Shown: positions 13,641 through 26,510 of the stretch, piece by piece
Numbering within the stretch: position 1 is the stretch's first letter
How the letters are laid out: every line of letters begins with the position of its first letter
Source: Nautilus pompilius
Taxonomy: Eukaryota; Mollusca; Cephalopoda; Nautilida; Nautilidae
DNA: 64,000 nucleotides
Direction: 5' to 3'
NCBI GenBank assembly: GCA_018389105.1
Contig: JACATO010001012.1
Location: 147,501 to 211,500, forward strand
Notes under the pieces: model-generated
Seen by the model: the letters and a program-made list of their open reading frames with translations, nothing else
What the model was told of the DNA's origin: nothing
Databases searched by the model: none
Translations under genes and position numbers: made by a program

Positions 13641-14763
13641 ATCTTAGCAAAACTCGCTTTTCGATTAATTTCCGGTTGTTTTTTTTAAAGAAAAAAAATC
13701 TCCCCAACAAACTTTAATAAGTCGATTTTTGTAGATAAATAATAAATATATATATATATATATATATATAAATTATCGTTTATTTTATAAATATCCATTG
13801 AAAATCAGTAATAAAGAAATGTTTTTTACGGTATCTCATTAGATGCGGATGAGAGACATTGCTTGGAAGATGTAAGCGGCCTCCTGTATTGACTGGTTGC
13901 ACGTGATTCAAGCTCGTGTTGGGAAGGCGGAGTCGGGGAGCCTCCTGGAAAATTTCTTAAATTATAAACAAAAATGTCTCGAATGCACAACATCCGGCAT
14001 TAATTCACCGCTGCCTACTCTACGGTTTGTTTCTGGTTTATGCACGTTTTCCGGCTACTTCGCGCCGACAGCCATTGAAAGGGCATCTTTGCTTTACGTG
14101 TATATTGTAAGAAATGCCTCTGACACTGCGATATGTCGGCAAACAATAAAGCATCGTTACTCCGAATATCGGTGGCATCTTAAAGACCTGCGAGGTCAAC
14201 AATTGGTCGAAGGAATAGCGCAAAACCCCGACTCGTGGCGTGCCAGACTTACGAGCCGGTAGGAACAGAATCGATGAGCAGCGAAGGAGCCAGAAAAAGT
14301 AAGAAATATCACCCAGACGGCAGAAACGATGTTACGGTAAAAGTCCTAAGTGAAGCAGTATTACTTCGCAAAGCACAGCCTCCCAGCGGGTTCGGCTGCT
14401 ACATTCCTTGGCAATACACCGGACATTCTAAGCTGTTAATCCGAAAATACCGAGGAAATAGAAACAATATTAATTCTTAAAAACAAAGTAGAACAACAAC
14501 GGTGCATGTGGGAAGGTTTGTAGTTTATTACGTTGAACAGTCTTTGTTATTAGCCAACTTTAAAGACCAAAATTAAAGTTCCACGTTTAAAAATAAATAA
14601 CCAAAATTACTACACTTATTTAAAAATTCGCATCGGCAAGAATTAGAATGTCATAAACTCCTGTTTTATTTACCTGCGCGGATAAATAAATGTATCTGAT
14701 TCAAATTTGCATATTCCAGGTGTGATTATGTACGTATTGGAGACCCAGGTGGGCAAGTAGCTG
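13641..14763. other. AT-rich stretch with TA repeat
   Basis: It contains an A-rich patch, a pure TA microsatellite at about 13746-13771, then ordinary sequence. A 121-codon open frame at 13897-14262 (+) was examined; it has no recognisable motif and is not called. Confidence 0.5.
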
Positions 14764-15280
14764 GTGTGCGCAAACTATTACCACCACCTGACCGAAACCA
14801 GGCGAATCTCGCGATATTTCTCCGTGTGTCGGCTAAGCCAACTACAGATGACCAGAGATCTCGCCATTTCTCGTGGATCTGTGGCCAACACTATCTCAAA
14901 GTTCATCCAGGCGAATGTCACGGTTGCGGAAAAGCGACCAGGAAATCTCTAACCCGACACCCACTACGACGTGCTGTCATTGCTCGCCTTCGGGATTCTC
15001 TCGCTGACATTGCCCATACAACCAAAATGAGCCAAAAACAACCTGTCAAACATCATTTCCACAGACTTGGCTACAGAGGCTGCGGGGGACACGCCAGAAA
15101 TGCTCCTTTTGTCCACTTCACTAGAAATAAAACGCTTCGAAAGCTCAGGCCAAAGAACATCTCTGGCAGGACTCTCGGGTATTGGCGCCCTGGGTTTTAG
15201 TAATTCGCGTCGGAAAGTTGCATCTGGGTCTAGAGGAGATCAGACGAAGAGCTTCGATCTCTGTAGGCTCAGCTGAAGAT
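14764..15280 (+). pseudogene. Tc1-like transposase remnant, N-terminal half
   Basis: The plus strand in alternating frames resembles the N-terminal DNA-binding part of a Tc1/mariner transposase. A helix-turn-helix-like segment (MTRDLAISRGSVANTISKF, about 14848-14904) is followed by KRPG where the family has a GRP-type AT-hook. After a frame change comes a second helix-turn-helix-like segment (VKHHFHRLGYRGC, about 15046-15084), which fits the family's usual TVRRRLHxxGFxxR region. Frameshifts and stops break the reading frame, so no full protein can be made. The catalytic half was not convincingly found downstream. The family call rests on the motif order and is moderate. Confidence 0.5.
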
Positions 15281-17092
15281 TGAGCATGGAAGCGACGGTT
15301 TCAAGGTTTTATGGAAAGATAGAATTTTTTTTTTTGTAAGACGTCATGATTCATCCTTGTTCATGGCCCCTTTAAAGACACTACTACCATTGTACCAAGA
15401 AAGAATGCCTTTATTCTATGGCGGGATACGGCCGCATGTCTCATCGACCCATTTTCCGAGTGACCACTCTCTGGATTCATCTGCTTCTCCGATTCTCCAA
15501 GTTCTTGATATGAAGTTGTGGGAGAGTCTGGACTGTCGGCTCAGGGAAACCCGTTCGCACCCCTGTCAATACGATTCAGTTTGTTGATTATCGCCACACG
15601 GGGGGGGGAGGGGTAGAGATTTCCTTCTTGATGGAAAAGGTGGCTCGACCAAATGCTAGCAAGAAAGAATTTCGCTTAACCGTTGGTGTCTGTTTGCCGT
15701 TTTCCGCTAACAAAATAGCGTATTGTGGAAACAACAGGTGGTCAACATATTACATCCCACATCTCTACTCGTCAGCTGCGTCTGCTGAAAGTTGCTTAAG
15801 TTTTTTTTTTGATTTTTAGAAAATATTATTATATGTTGAATATTTTAGGGGCGTAAAAGCATTAAAAAAAGGTATTTTTACTTTATTAGATGTCAAAATA
15901 TGAAGAAAACAGCAGAGAAAATGAAAAAAAAAACATTAAATGGAAAGAGTAGACACGAAGGGATTGGTTGGGAAACCACCTGGAATTAGGATTAAGAGGA
16001 ATACATAGGAGATTAGCGCACGCACGCATAGACATAAAATAAGAGCTAGAATACAGAAGCTCATTACTGCCGGTCGTCCTGACGATTGGTTTTCCCGATA
16101 GAAAGAGTAATATTATTCTTGGCAGCATCCGATTTTTCCTCTCTAATTCTCCGGTACATGAACAGAAAGCTGGCGGATCAAAGAAGAAACCCAACAAACA
16201 GGTGTACGACTGTTTCTCTGTCATTTATGGGAAAACCGGCGAGCCACTTCAAAAACGACAATTATTGAACGAGAGATAAAACCCAGCGTGGCTTTGAAGA
16301 TAGATTTCGGAGAGCAGAGGAACCAATGGAGGGCATACGTTGGAGCGGTGCATAAATGCAATTGTTTTTGTATGTTTTATTTAGAGGATGGCTATTGTGC
16401 AGGTTTTAGTTATAGTTTTTTTTTCAAACTGGTGAAGTTTCGCCAAAGCGCCCTGAATTAGTTAAGGTTAGGTAACTCTTCATTTAGGATTTCATAAACG
16501 ATTACTAGCGCTTTCGTTCGCAGTATCCCAGTGAGGAACTCAGTGTCGTGGTCACCGCCAGAAAGAGCCATTCAGCGCCATGAGAACAACTGGAGACCGA
16601 CTCGGCGGCGGTCAGGCAGTTTAACCAATCAGCGACCGCCAGATATCTGGAAAATAGATTTTCCGCGCAGATTCTCCCGACTTTAACTGAATAAAGACTA
16701 TTTTAAAAATCCAATCATTTCGATGGTGAAAGTTATTTTGTCAAGAAACGAGAAATTACCGCAAATCTACCGCATCTCGAGTAGCATATAACAATTATCG
16801 TAGGAGAGAAATAACTCCCGTTGTCTTACCTGTTAATTTGTCAAAGAGAATTAATTGTTAATAATCGTTCTCGTTTGGCTTCACAAAACTTAATTTCCAG
16901 TATAGTACCATTAAAGAAAATTCAGATAAAAAGAAAAAAAACTGATATATTTAAAATTCATGTGTCGTTTCCTGTACCGCATTCGTTTGTCCCTCACCTC
17001 TGTTTCCAGGATCTCTTTCGTTCCAAAGCTGGACATATTAGATGACGCCTATAGTGTTTGACATTATCGAGTGCCATCTGATCACTTAACGG
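15281..17092. other. No gene recognised; possible trailing transposon sequence
   Basis: The first 300 bp may still belong to the Tc1-like element, since a plus-strand frame at 15357-15587 lies where its catalytic domain should be. The motifs there are too weak to call. The rest is AT-rich and unremarkable. Confidence 0.4.
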
Positions 17093-17260
17093 CTATCGAT
17101 ATCATAACAGTTAGCTGACGATTCTCTAAAGATATGTGTATTTAATAAATTTCCGACTATCGATATCATAACGCTGGTATGATTTGATATCAATACAGCA
17201 TACATGTAAAATATTCCAATAAGTATCGATAACAGCGAACGATATTATATTATATCGATA
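17093..17260. promoter_or_regulatory. Cluster of four TATCGATA palindromes
   Basis: The 8-bp palindrome TATCGATA occurs at 17094-17101, 17158-17165, 17224-17231 and 17253-17260. The first two lie within an identical 16-mer, CTATCGATATCATAAC, repeated 64 bp apart. In insects this word is the DRE bound by DREF. Whether an equivalent factor acts in this organism is unknown. A decayed tandem repeat with a unit near 64 bp would explain part of the pattern. Confidence 0.5.
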
Positions 17261-20200
17261 TTTATGTATATAATATTTTCTCAAATGCTAGTGCTTTTTT
17301 AGTTATATTAATATTCAAATTTAAATGACTGGAGAGTTACTTTTATTAACAATAAAATGAAAATATCAACCGAAGAATTGGTTATACTATTCCCTAACCT
17401 TCATGAACGTTTAAAAAAAGGCTCACACACGCACAAAAAAAATTGCAACATTGTATTGTAAGACGTAAACAAAACACAACACGGCCTCCATTGTTTTGAA
17501 AGTTACACAGAAATTCTTTTAAGGGGAGACAATCCGCGGTTTTGCTACTTTTTCCTCGTTTGCACATGTCAGCTTTTTAGTCTAATATTTAGCTTTGGAC
17601 AAGTTTTTTTTTACGAATAATGTAATGGTGTCGTAAAGTAAACGTAAACAGTGCTGAAAATAAAAATAGTTTTATAGCAAAGTCTCCGCCAGGGTTCGCC
17701 AGGCTGCTCGCCAAACGAACCCGTCTTCGGTATTTTCTGACTATAGATGTAGAGTAGCCATTTAACCGTAATACCGATAGCGCAAACCCCGTGATGTGTG
17801 GATTAAAACTGTCCAAATGGCAGGATAACAAGATTGGACACGACAAAGATTTAATAAAATTAATGTTTGTTTAATTAAAAGAAAAGAAGGAAAAAAAAGG
17901 TGAAAAATATTTTAGTACAATATAAGTTAATTTTGTTTTTTTTTAAAAAAAAAAAAATATTATTATAGTAGAGACGTTCAAATGAGACTCGACCGAAAAC
18001 AGGATCACCGATATTGAATCCTTCCGGGGCTCATTTGGACAGCCTTGGTATAATGCTCGTGTATTTCAGTTTGTATGTTATTATCTATAATTTAGAAAAG
18101 TAGTCTGTGTTTGTTAATGAATCTCTTTCGACAAAAACAAATTCGCACTCGGTTTTCATTGTTCGCCTGGCACTTTAATGACTGCATTGCGATGTTGTTC
18201 ACTTTTACCGGAGCAATATAAATGGAATTCCCACAGATCTTAATGCTACATCCAATAACAGGAAGAGAAGAAGCGATATTTAGCACAAACCACGAGTTCC
18301 TAACACAGTGGCCAAGGCAGTAAAACAAGCAATGTCTAAGCAATTTTTGGTAAAATCAAACGAACTGATATGCTTTGGGAACGGTTATAAAAATGTGTTC
18401 CTTTATTTGATTGGTCAGTTCAACAACAACAACAACAACAACAACAAATACAATGATTTGGCACTGAATTAAAAAGTGAACAATGTAAGCGTTGTCTTTC
18501 GTGTAAGAAATATTCGTGACATGGTCTAAAAGAAAACGAATATTGAATATTATGGGATTCTTCTAGTTACAGAGTGACGAACGGTTCTGGTAAATTAAAG
18601 AGCAGAGATTTATTCTAATTTATAGCTAAATGCGAATAATAGAAATGATAGCAAAAAAAAAGAAGAGTCTACAAAATGAGGTTCTCAAAGGTACAATTAG
18701 AAAATTCTGTCCACCATAGTAAACTAACTGTCTCACAGCTTTATGATCTTCTTATGGCGAGAGTAATTTGAAGCAAAGTTTAGTGTGGATGGAGATTGCG
18801 AAAACTGTCCAAAAGCGAAACAATTCAATAGTGAAAGAAAGTGCTTAAATAATAATATCATCATCTGCTTTTAGTTTTTATATCGTGCTCATCTAAAGGG
18901 CGATAACCGCACGGCTCTTGTCTATCGGTGCCGTTAATAACTTAATAAACTCGACTGGAATAACAATGCCGAAGTTTAATCTATTTTCTGCATCGTAAAG
19001 TATTATAATAAAGAAGATGAAAAATACCATGAGGTTCAAGTATTGTCTGGTTTGCACATTATTTTCGTGTTTTAGGTTATTTTTTGTGTTTTTCTATATT
19101 AAATTGTATTATATGTTAAATATATAAAATGCGGAGTTTTTTTTATAAGCATAAACAAGTATTAGAATTTCGGTTTCTCTGGACCACTAAAGTACAAACA
19201 AAATTAAATGTCATTTTTCTCTAACAGAAAATTTTATTTAAGCTAACAAAATAATTAGAATATTGAATTATCAAAGGATAAAACTACTTTGAATTCCACT
19301 GAAATCAAACAGGAAATATTCAGTACTTTTAATGTATTTTTCTTCCAAACCCAGTAATACGTTTATTGTTCTATCCTGCTTTTGTGCACCGAATTGGTGC
19401 TTCCTTCCATAAGCAACAACCTTCTAATATCACTTTTGAAATCTCATCATTAGTTAATTATTAATAAACGGTTTGTTTAAACGCAGTATCCTGTTCAGCC
19501 GAAAACGGTAATGGATTTATTGCTTTTCTTGTCGAATAACTACAAAGCAGAACCGGAAGCTAGATTTACAGATGGAAGAAACAGATTGGACACTTCGACA
19601 AGCCAAACGTTCGGAGTATCGAAGAATTACTGCAACTAACGACGCCTTTCTTTCAACAATGGAGTCCAGCACACCACCCTGACTGACCCCTACCTCTATT
19701 TTCTTTCTAGCTCAGGAAACCTTTTCCCACTTTATTGTATTTTTTAAAAAAATCTTTTCATGATTTTCATGCTTGTCTCGATGTTGTTGTTTTTTTTTTT
19801 TTCCTGTTCCTTGACTGGCCGCATATAACCGATGCCTACCGTGTACCTATATAGATATGTTAGCCACTTCCCACCCAGTTCGCTAATTACCAAACAAACG
19901 TCCGAGACGCGCGGTACCAAGGAAATATTTCTTCTCCAACTCGTCCCCCGAGCGTCTGTGCCAGCCCCTGGTGGCATGGGAGGCGCTCAAAGATTCACAA
20001 ATAACCCTGCTTGCTCTGTTACACAGGGAATCTGTTGGGCTTTTAATCATGAAGTGAGAAATGAAGTTTAAACCCAGTAAAATGTATCGGGTCGCTGCTG
20101 GCTACCTCATTGACAAATGTTTCTTTGGTGCAACTGGGGAACAGGTGAACTTGATACGTTTAACTCTTCCTACCTTCAGACACGTATCGGCTGTTCGCCA

Positions 20201-21639
20201 CTGGCTGGCGATGTTAAAGTAACACTCTGCTACAAAGTGAGATTCACTTACCCAGCCATTATTTCGCATACAAAATTTATTATTGATCCTTTTTATTTAC
20301 CTACATAAAGAAATAGATGCCAACTTTTTATATCTCAAAATTTATAATAATTATTACACTTTTTAACACTATCGAAAAATAGCTCGAGTTTTTAATAAAT
20401 ATATTAGAAGAAAAGTAGAATAAAAATCTAAAAAGATCCGCAAACGATTATCCAAAATATTTATCATATAAATTAAAAATGAGATGCCTTAGTAGTAAGG
20501 ACCTTACAGTTATGAATAAATGAAGGCCAGGCTCTTATTAATATTTTTTAAAAAATTTATGAAAATGTTGCAAGTATTTATAAATTAATTTTATAAATCT
20601 TCCAGCTTGATTTCGTGACTGTTCATGGACGTTCATGAACCTGTCAGCTGACAGTCGCCTTGCGGTTTGTGTGGTGTTGTTTTTCCCGTGATCCTCGACC
20701 CCCTCTTTTTTTTCTTTCTTGTCTTCCCCCTCCCTTTATATGTGGGCTTCGATGATTACTTGTCTTTCGGAAGAACTCGAGTCGGATGCTGGGTTACTCG
20801 AAGTGAGATCGGCGCGAGATGTTAGAATCCTAGTCATTCTTCTTTTGTTTGTTTATTCTATGTTTGCACTCCACGCAACATTAGAAAATGGTTAAGTGAG
20901 AGTATCTCTGCACACACAGTCGAGATCGTGTTTACTCGAGTACTTTATATCGGACTGGAGGAAGACTGATCTAAACCCGGATCTATTGACAGAGAGAGAC
21001 AGGGTTTACATCACGTAATTTCGAATTTCCAAAAGACGACATCAAATGAAATTGGGAAGACTATTTGTGGACATAAATTGTATTTGTTCATCCTTTTGCG
21101 ACTACCTTCTTACCGCGGTGTTAAATTGAACGTTACACAGAGTTCTACCATACTCTCTGACCAGAGATCAGCATGTAACATTTGTGATACTGCAGGCGCT
21201 GGCGCGAAGACGTTCAGCCATCTATTCTTCTTCTCTTAAATGTTCTTCGTAAGAAAAATAATTTATCTTCCTAGGCCACTTCTCCCCGATTTGGAATCTT
21301 TAAAAGGTTAAGTGTTTTTTCTTTTCTTTTTCTTTTTATCCTCGATACAGGTCTATCTCAACGTTAAAGGCATCTGACGTAAGTGGGCTGCGGCTGTTCT
21401 TCTCAGCAAGAACTGGTCGGGGCATTAATGTTTGGTGAAGAATAAGTTCCAGCGGCTTGGTTTTAGGAGGAAGCTGTAATGTTTGTAAAAACAGAATTTT
21501 AACGTAGTGAATTTAAAAAAAAAAAAGAAATTAAGTTTATAAGGAAGGAAAGTAAATAAACGCCATTGAAAAATAAGTTAGTATAGCGGGATATTATGGT
21601 AAATAGATAAGTCGACGGAATAGAGAAGGTGAGATCGCA
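17261..21639. other. AT-rich sequence without recognised genes
   Basis: This block is AT-rich with scattered homopolymers and a CAA repeat at about 18420-18448. Two adjacent perfect palindromes lie at 20631-20640 and 20641-20654. Open frames stay below 85 codons and show no known motif. Confidence 0.5.
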
Positions 21640-21817
21640 AAGAGAGAGAGGAAAAATAAAAACAAAGAGAAGAGGAGGAGAAGAAGAAGAAGACGGAGAG
21701 ATAGAGAGATGGGGAGAGAGAGAGAGAGAGAGATGGGGAGAGATGAGAGAATGGGGAGAGATGGAGAGAGAGGGGGAGAGAGAGAGAGGAGAGAGATTGG
21801 GAGAGATGGAGAGAGTG
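21640..21817. repeat. (GA)n-rich tract
   Basis: About 180 bp of imperfect GA repeat with GGGGAGAGATGG words recurs as a loose 16-20 bp unit. Overlapping charged (Arg/Glu) frames on the plus strand and Ser/Leu frames on the minus strand are composition effects. Confidence 0.9.
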
Positions 21818-24093
21818 TGCTTAAGATGTACCGACCAAGAGCTGTTTGTATTCCATATGTTTTCCTCTCCGACCTTCTACAAGACCTCTGTAGGCGCCCG
21901 TCCCTCAGATGTAGCGCGACTTGGTCATCGGACACCCTTTGTAGCCATCAACAGAGGGGAAGGCCGAGTAGGAACAGGAAAACAGTCCTGGTTCTACCAA
22001 GAGTCAGTAACAAAACAGTAGCGAATGGGGGTTCAGTTTCCAGCCCCTAATTTTCTCAGCCTTTTCTCTCTCACCTCCGCAACCTCTTTCTCTTTGCCCG
22101 CTGCCCTCTAGGCAGATATAAAAGCAGGTTTCTTGTTCAGGGTTCTTACAAACCATTTATCTCTTGTCTGTGTCAACTTCGCCAGAAAGTTAGAGAAACA
22201 TGAACCGAAAATAAAGGGTTCACGTAAAGGTATATATGTTTTATATGTAAGTCTGCCTGTGATCCATAGAGCCCCACGAGAGCTGGAGTAGCGTCAGATA
22301 AGTTTCCCTGATGATTTTGAAATAGCAATATACACAAATAGAAATATTAATTTCTATAAATAAATTAGTTTTAAAATGAAAAAAAAAAATAAATTCATTA
22401 AACAAAATAATTTGTGTAATTCTGAAATTTGTACAACGTGAAAACCTTATAGAGAAAAGAGGATTTGAATTATGCAAAAATTATTTTAAAAATCACTAAG
22501 TTAAAAAATTAATTTTTAATTATGATAAAACCACAATTTAAAAAAAGAAAATTATATAATAAAATGACGACATTTTCGTAAAACATTTCCATTATGGTTA
22601 TTTTGTTTAATGATTATGCATTCTCCCCGTGGACTCGATTTCTTTGACTACAAAAGGAAGTTGCTCAGTACACTGAGAAGAATCAAAGGTGCCCGTGCTG
22701 TTTGACCTTCTATCGGTGTCACCGATCGTGGGCCTGTTGGAGTCATCAAGATTTTGTACCAAAAAGAAATTGTAGAGTTCTGAGACGTTGACATTCGAGG
22801 AGTTTCTTCCAGTCTGCGTTCACAGATGATTTTAGATGCTTGTTCTTTATTGGTTTCGCTGTTAGAAAACAAAAGGTTTTTTTTTCTTTTCTTTCGGAAA
22901 GACAGTAAACAGCAACGGCAACTTCGACATCAGCAGCTTCATCCGTCACATCGGCTGACCGTAAAACCGCACGTGACCGGCGCAAAGCGAAAAGGGGTCT
23001 CAGCGAACGCTTGCTCTTGTTTGTTTTTTTCTCTCCCCTTTTTTTTTTTTTTTTTTCGTACCCAGCCCTTTTGGGGTAGGTTTGGAATGTATCCTTTTAG
23101 AGCGAGTTAGATAAATAAATAAATACAACTTTCTCTTTGTTCCATCATTTATGCTGGTGCTGTATCTATTTCAAAGCACGGATATTTCTCTTGACATCCC
23201 ACCCGTGTTTCTACAATCAGCAGCCTGTGATTCCACTGGGAGCCGGTTAATAGAAAAAATCTGGATTTTATGGTATTTCTGTCTTTATCTGTCTTATATC
23301 CACTTGCATGTTTAAGCTCCGCTAAGTTTTCATAAGGATAAAAGATAATTCTTCTGAACATTGTGAAACGTCTCTCCAACTCGGGCAGCGGTCATTAAGG
23401 AGACATTATTCTCCAGCAATTTTTTTTTTTCTTTCTATTTTGAAGACGAGCCAAAACCAAGTGGAGGGGCTACACCGCGGCGAAACAGGGCTTCTAAAAT
23501 ATCGGTGAGAGGAGGAGGATTGCTTAAAAAATCGAACAGTCTCTACCGCTTACGAGACAATTATTACTCTGTTGGTTCATCGGCAGAAAAGGGGGAAGGG
23601 ACCTGTTTTCGAAAAATTACCGCGATTTACCTTCTGTCATTAATGAGGTTTTCATTAGTTACCGGCCAAAAATTAATAAAATGAAAGTAGAAACGACGCG
23701 GCCGGAAATTTCTCATTGGACTCAAAGGTGGGGTTGTTGTTCACGGGTGACTTTAACTTATATATATTTTTAGCTTTTCTTTTCATTTGTGGATTTGTAA
23801 TGAGTAGGCAGATTATATCTTTGCTAACCCTTCCACTACACGACTCGTTGGTTAGTTTTCCTCCGCCGAACTCTCTAACTGATTTGTTAGAGTTGTCGCT
23901 CAGGGATTATATTCCTCCTTACCCGAGATTTTAAAAAAGATCCGACCCCCTTTTTTTTTGGCCTTACGGCCTTAAACTGACCCCTGCCCACTTATTTTTT
24001 GGTGATAGGATTTCGCTGTTTTGTTACTGATACTAATGAAGGTGTTGCTTGGTAACGCAAGCCTCTAGGGTTAATTCTTACCGGTATTTTTCC
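21818..24093. other. No gene recognised
   Basis: This is mixed sequence with T homopolymers (about 23038-23056 and 23420-23432) and a strongly AT-rich part at 22330-22600. A CTCF-like core in minus orientation is at about 22098-22113. No coding family could be identified. Confidence 0.45.
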
Positions 24094-24117
24094 TTGTTGT
24101 TGTTGTTGTTGTTGTTT
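24094..24117. repeat. (TTG)n trinucleotide run
   Basis: About eight TTG units sit just left of the 3' end of the minus-strand Tc1-like remnant. Confidence 0.9.
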
Positions 24118-24169
24118 TCTATAAATCGACAAGGAATTCCTAGTAATGGCGTTTGCTTAGGCGTCATGG

Positions 24170-24990
24170 TTCCTAGAGGCATTTTGCAGAATACAAAACC
24201 GCAATGGTCGGCGTAGTATGCCGTCGACACATCATCTGTGCTTGCTTGAGATGATGATACGTCTGACCACCCACCCGTTTTGATATTTCCTGCCACTCTT
24301 GGGTCAGAACTACGCCCAGATCGTGTAGGAAAATTCCTGGGACACCCCCAGAGATGCTCAATGAAAGCCTGGGACTCGTGGCTTTCCAGTTTCGCTACGG
24401 TGATGTTGTTGGCTCAGTGAAATGCAGTACGTCCCTGGACCAGGAACCATGCATGGTGCAAGCTGATGACAAAGGACTACCGGTCTCTCATCTCATTTTA
24501 TGCCTGAATCAGGCATCCATGAAAAGTGATAGGGAAGTTCTTCTGCCGGCCCTATCTCTACATTATGTCTCCTCCGCCATCGTAACAATTGTGCTAAACA
24601 GCATTAGGCAGGAAAGTAGCGTTACGCCGCCTAACACGTGACTTGCCGTCAGAGTAGTCAAATCTGAACTCCCTTATCAGAAAGCACCGTTTGCTGCCAT
24701 TGTGTAGCCCCTGTCCAACAAAAGGAACATCCTGTTCACGCTAAAATTGTGTAGAGATCACGTTTGATCAATGAGTGGCTAACAAGTAAATATGTCTGCC
24801 ACCTGATTATGCGCGAGGGAGTTGATCTTTAATGGTTTATGTGGACACCCGAGTGCCCTATAGCCCTGCCAGTCTAAAAGATGTTTTTTCACGCTACGTG
24901 CAATTTGTGATGGGCTCTCCGTGAGTGGTTTTCTCGGGTCTCCTACGCTAGATTTTGGGGTTGACGTTGAAGCTCTGATGAAAATGTTTC
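24170..24990 (-). pseudogene. Tc1-like transposase remnant, catalytic half
   Basis: Read on the minus strand with frame changes, this follows the order of a Tc1-family transposase. FRFDYSDGKSRVRRR (about 24675-24630) fits the SDESRF...DGRVRVWRR region, and DGGGDIM follows where GGGSVMVWG is expected. A VTRDF-like stretch comes next, then FIEHLW (about 24370-24353), equal to the NPIEHLW catalytic-Glu motif. Next is LHDLGVVLTQEWQEI and a degenerate MPRRC-like end (24340-24200). The first catalytic Asp is replaced and stops are frequent, so the copy is dead. The ordering of five family landmarks on one strand makes the assignment solid, although the element ends were not located. Confidence 0.72.
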
Positions 24991-26426
24991 TTAAATTATA
25001 ACACCCTTAGATTTATTTTGGCCCACTACGAACACACACACAAATGTGGGCTCATTAATACTATCCTATATTTCATACATAAATTAGCTTATTTGTGCAC
25101 ATAATTAAGTGTATGTACATTGTGTGTACTATGAACCTGTTACCTTTAGACTAAACGAAGTTGCAACCTGAATTTTAAACTTTACTTCTTCTCAAGTTCG
25201 TATGCGGCAATTTTTTTTTAAGGCACAGACATTCTTATAGCTATATTCCTATTACTGCACAATGGGCATTAATTAATTTCTTGATTTATCCCGTATTTTT
25301 GTAGCAAAACAATGCATAATGATCCGTTAGCAGATATTTTACGACTGAAGCTTTAAAATGCAATTTTATCAGCTCAAAAGTAATTAAATAAAATTAATTA
25401 AAACAAACTATGAAGAATTCGTACATTGCAGAGGATACGTAAGCGACACGGAGTTTTTCTTGGCCACAGGGAGACATCTTTCGGTTACTCGGTTGGATTT
25501 GCGCCAACTTTTACCTGCCCGCTAGACTTGCTCGGAACGTACATAACAGACATCAGATGTGAGACCTTGCTACTGATCGCTAAGAGCAAACTTAGAGATG
25601 GCGGCATCTCATCCCCTAGAGGATGCCAGGTATTTCCTTATCAAAGAAAATTGATAAACGAAAAGGTTAGATAGAATCCGCGCCATAAGAACTTCTACTG
25701 TTTCAGTGCTGTAAAAAAGAAGAAAAGGTTTCAGCTTTATTGTCTTTAATACATTTCCAAAAAATGCATTATTTCATAACGGTTGAAACTCTATACAATT
25801 AAAATAGCAAATTAAGTTCCTCTCCAGCACCTGTGTTTTAAATTAAAAAAGATTTGACATTTTGGTTTCATTGAAGAATTCTTTAATTCTCCTTAAATAA
25901 TTGCTAATGTTTCAGAGAACCTACGCCGGACGTGTTCGGCTCGGGTACGATCCCGACTGACACCGTTTAGCCGAGACTCCATTACACAACAGTAGTTTGT
26001 TTCTCGGCCGCACCTCGCATCTGGTCCAAAAGAAGACATTAAAAGACGCGGGTTGCTAGCAGGTACGATCTAGAAGCTTCTGAACGCAGCCAGGCCGAGC
26101 GTGATAACGACGCTGAGTGGGGGGGGGGGGAGATGGCATCCAGCACCGGTGGACGCCGTATCTGTTCCGGAACATTTGACTGGGGAGGAAAAAAGAGCTT
26201 TTTGATGTGAATTCCGTCTTCTAAACGAGACAGGGATGGCAGGGTCCACTTCACAGTGGGGGGGGCAAATAGACGGCTGACGGAAGTCGTTTGAAGCGCT
26301 ACAATGGCGGCGGGCTCGTTTCCGTACATAAGGCGAGAGGGGAGGGGGCGCCTAGGTTCTTGCTGTTCCCATTTAGCAGCACCCAGCCTTAAAACAGTTT
26401 CAAAACCCAAACGATTTATTCTGACG

Positions 26427-26431
<5 letters not shown>
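24991..26431. other. No gene recognised
   Basis: The left kilobase is AT-rich. From about 25920 to 26350 the sequence is more CpG-rich, with G homopolymers at 26119-26130 and 26259-26266. The 194-codon minus-strand frame at 26039-26623 runs through the adjacent GA repeat and is judged a composition artefact. Confidence 0.45.
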
Positions 26432-26476
<45 letters not shown>

Positions 26477-26510
26477 TGAGAACGTCATTACGGAGAGAGA
26501 GAGGAGAGCA
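26432..26510. repeat. (GA)n microsatellite
   Basis: A nearly pure GA run spans about 26432-26470, followed by interrupted GA to about 26508. Confidence 0.95.
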
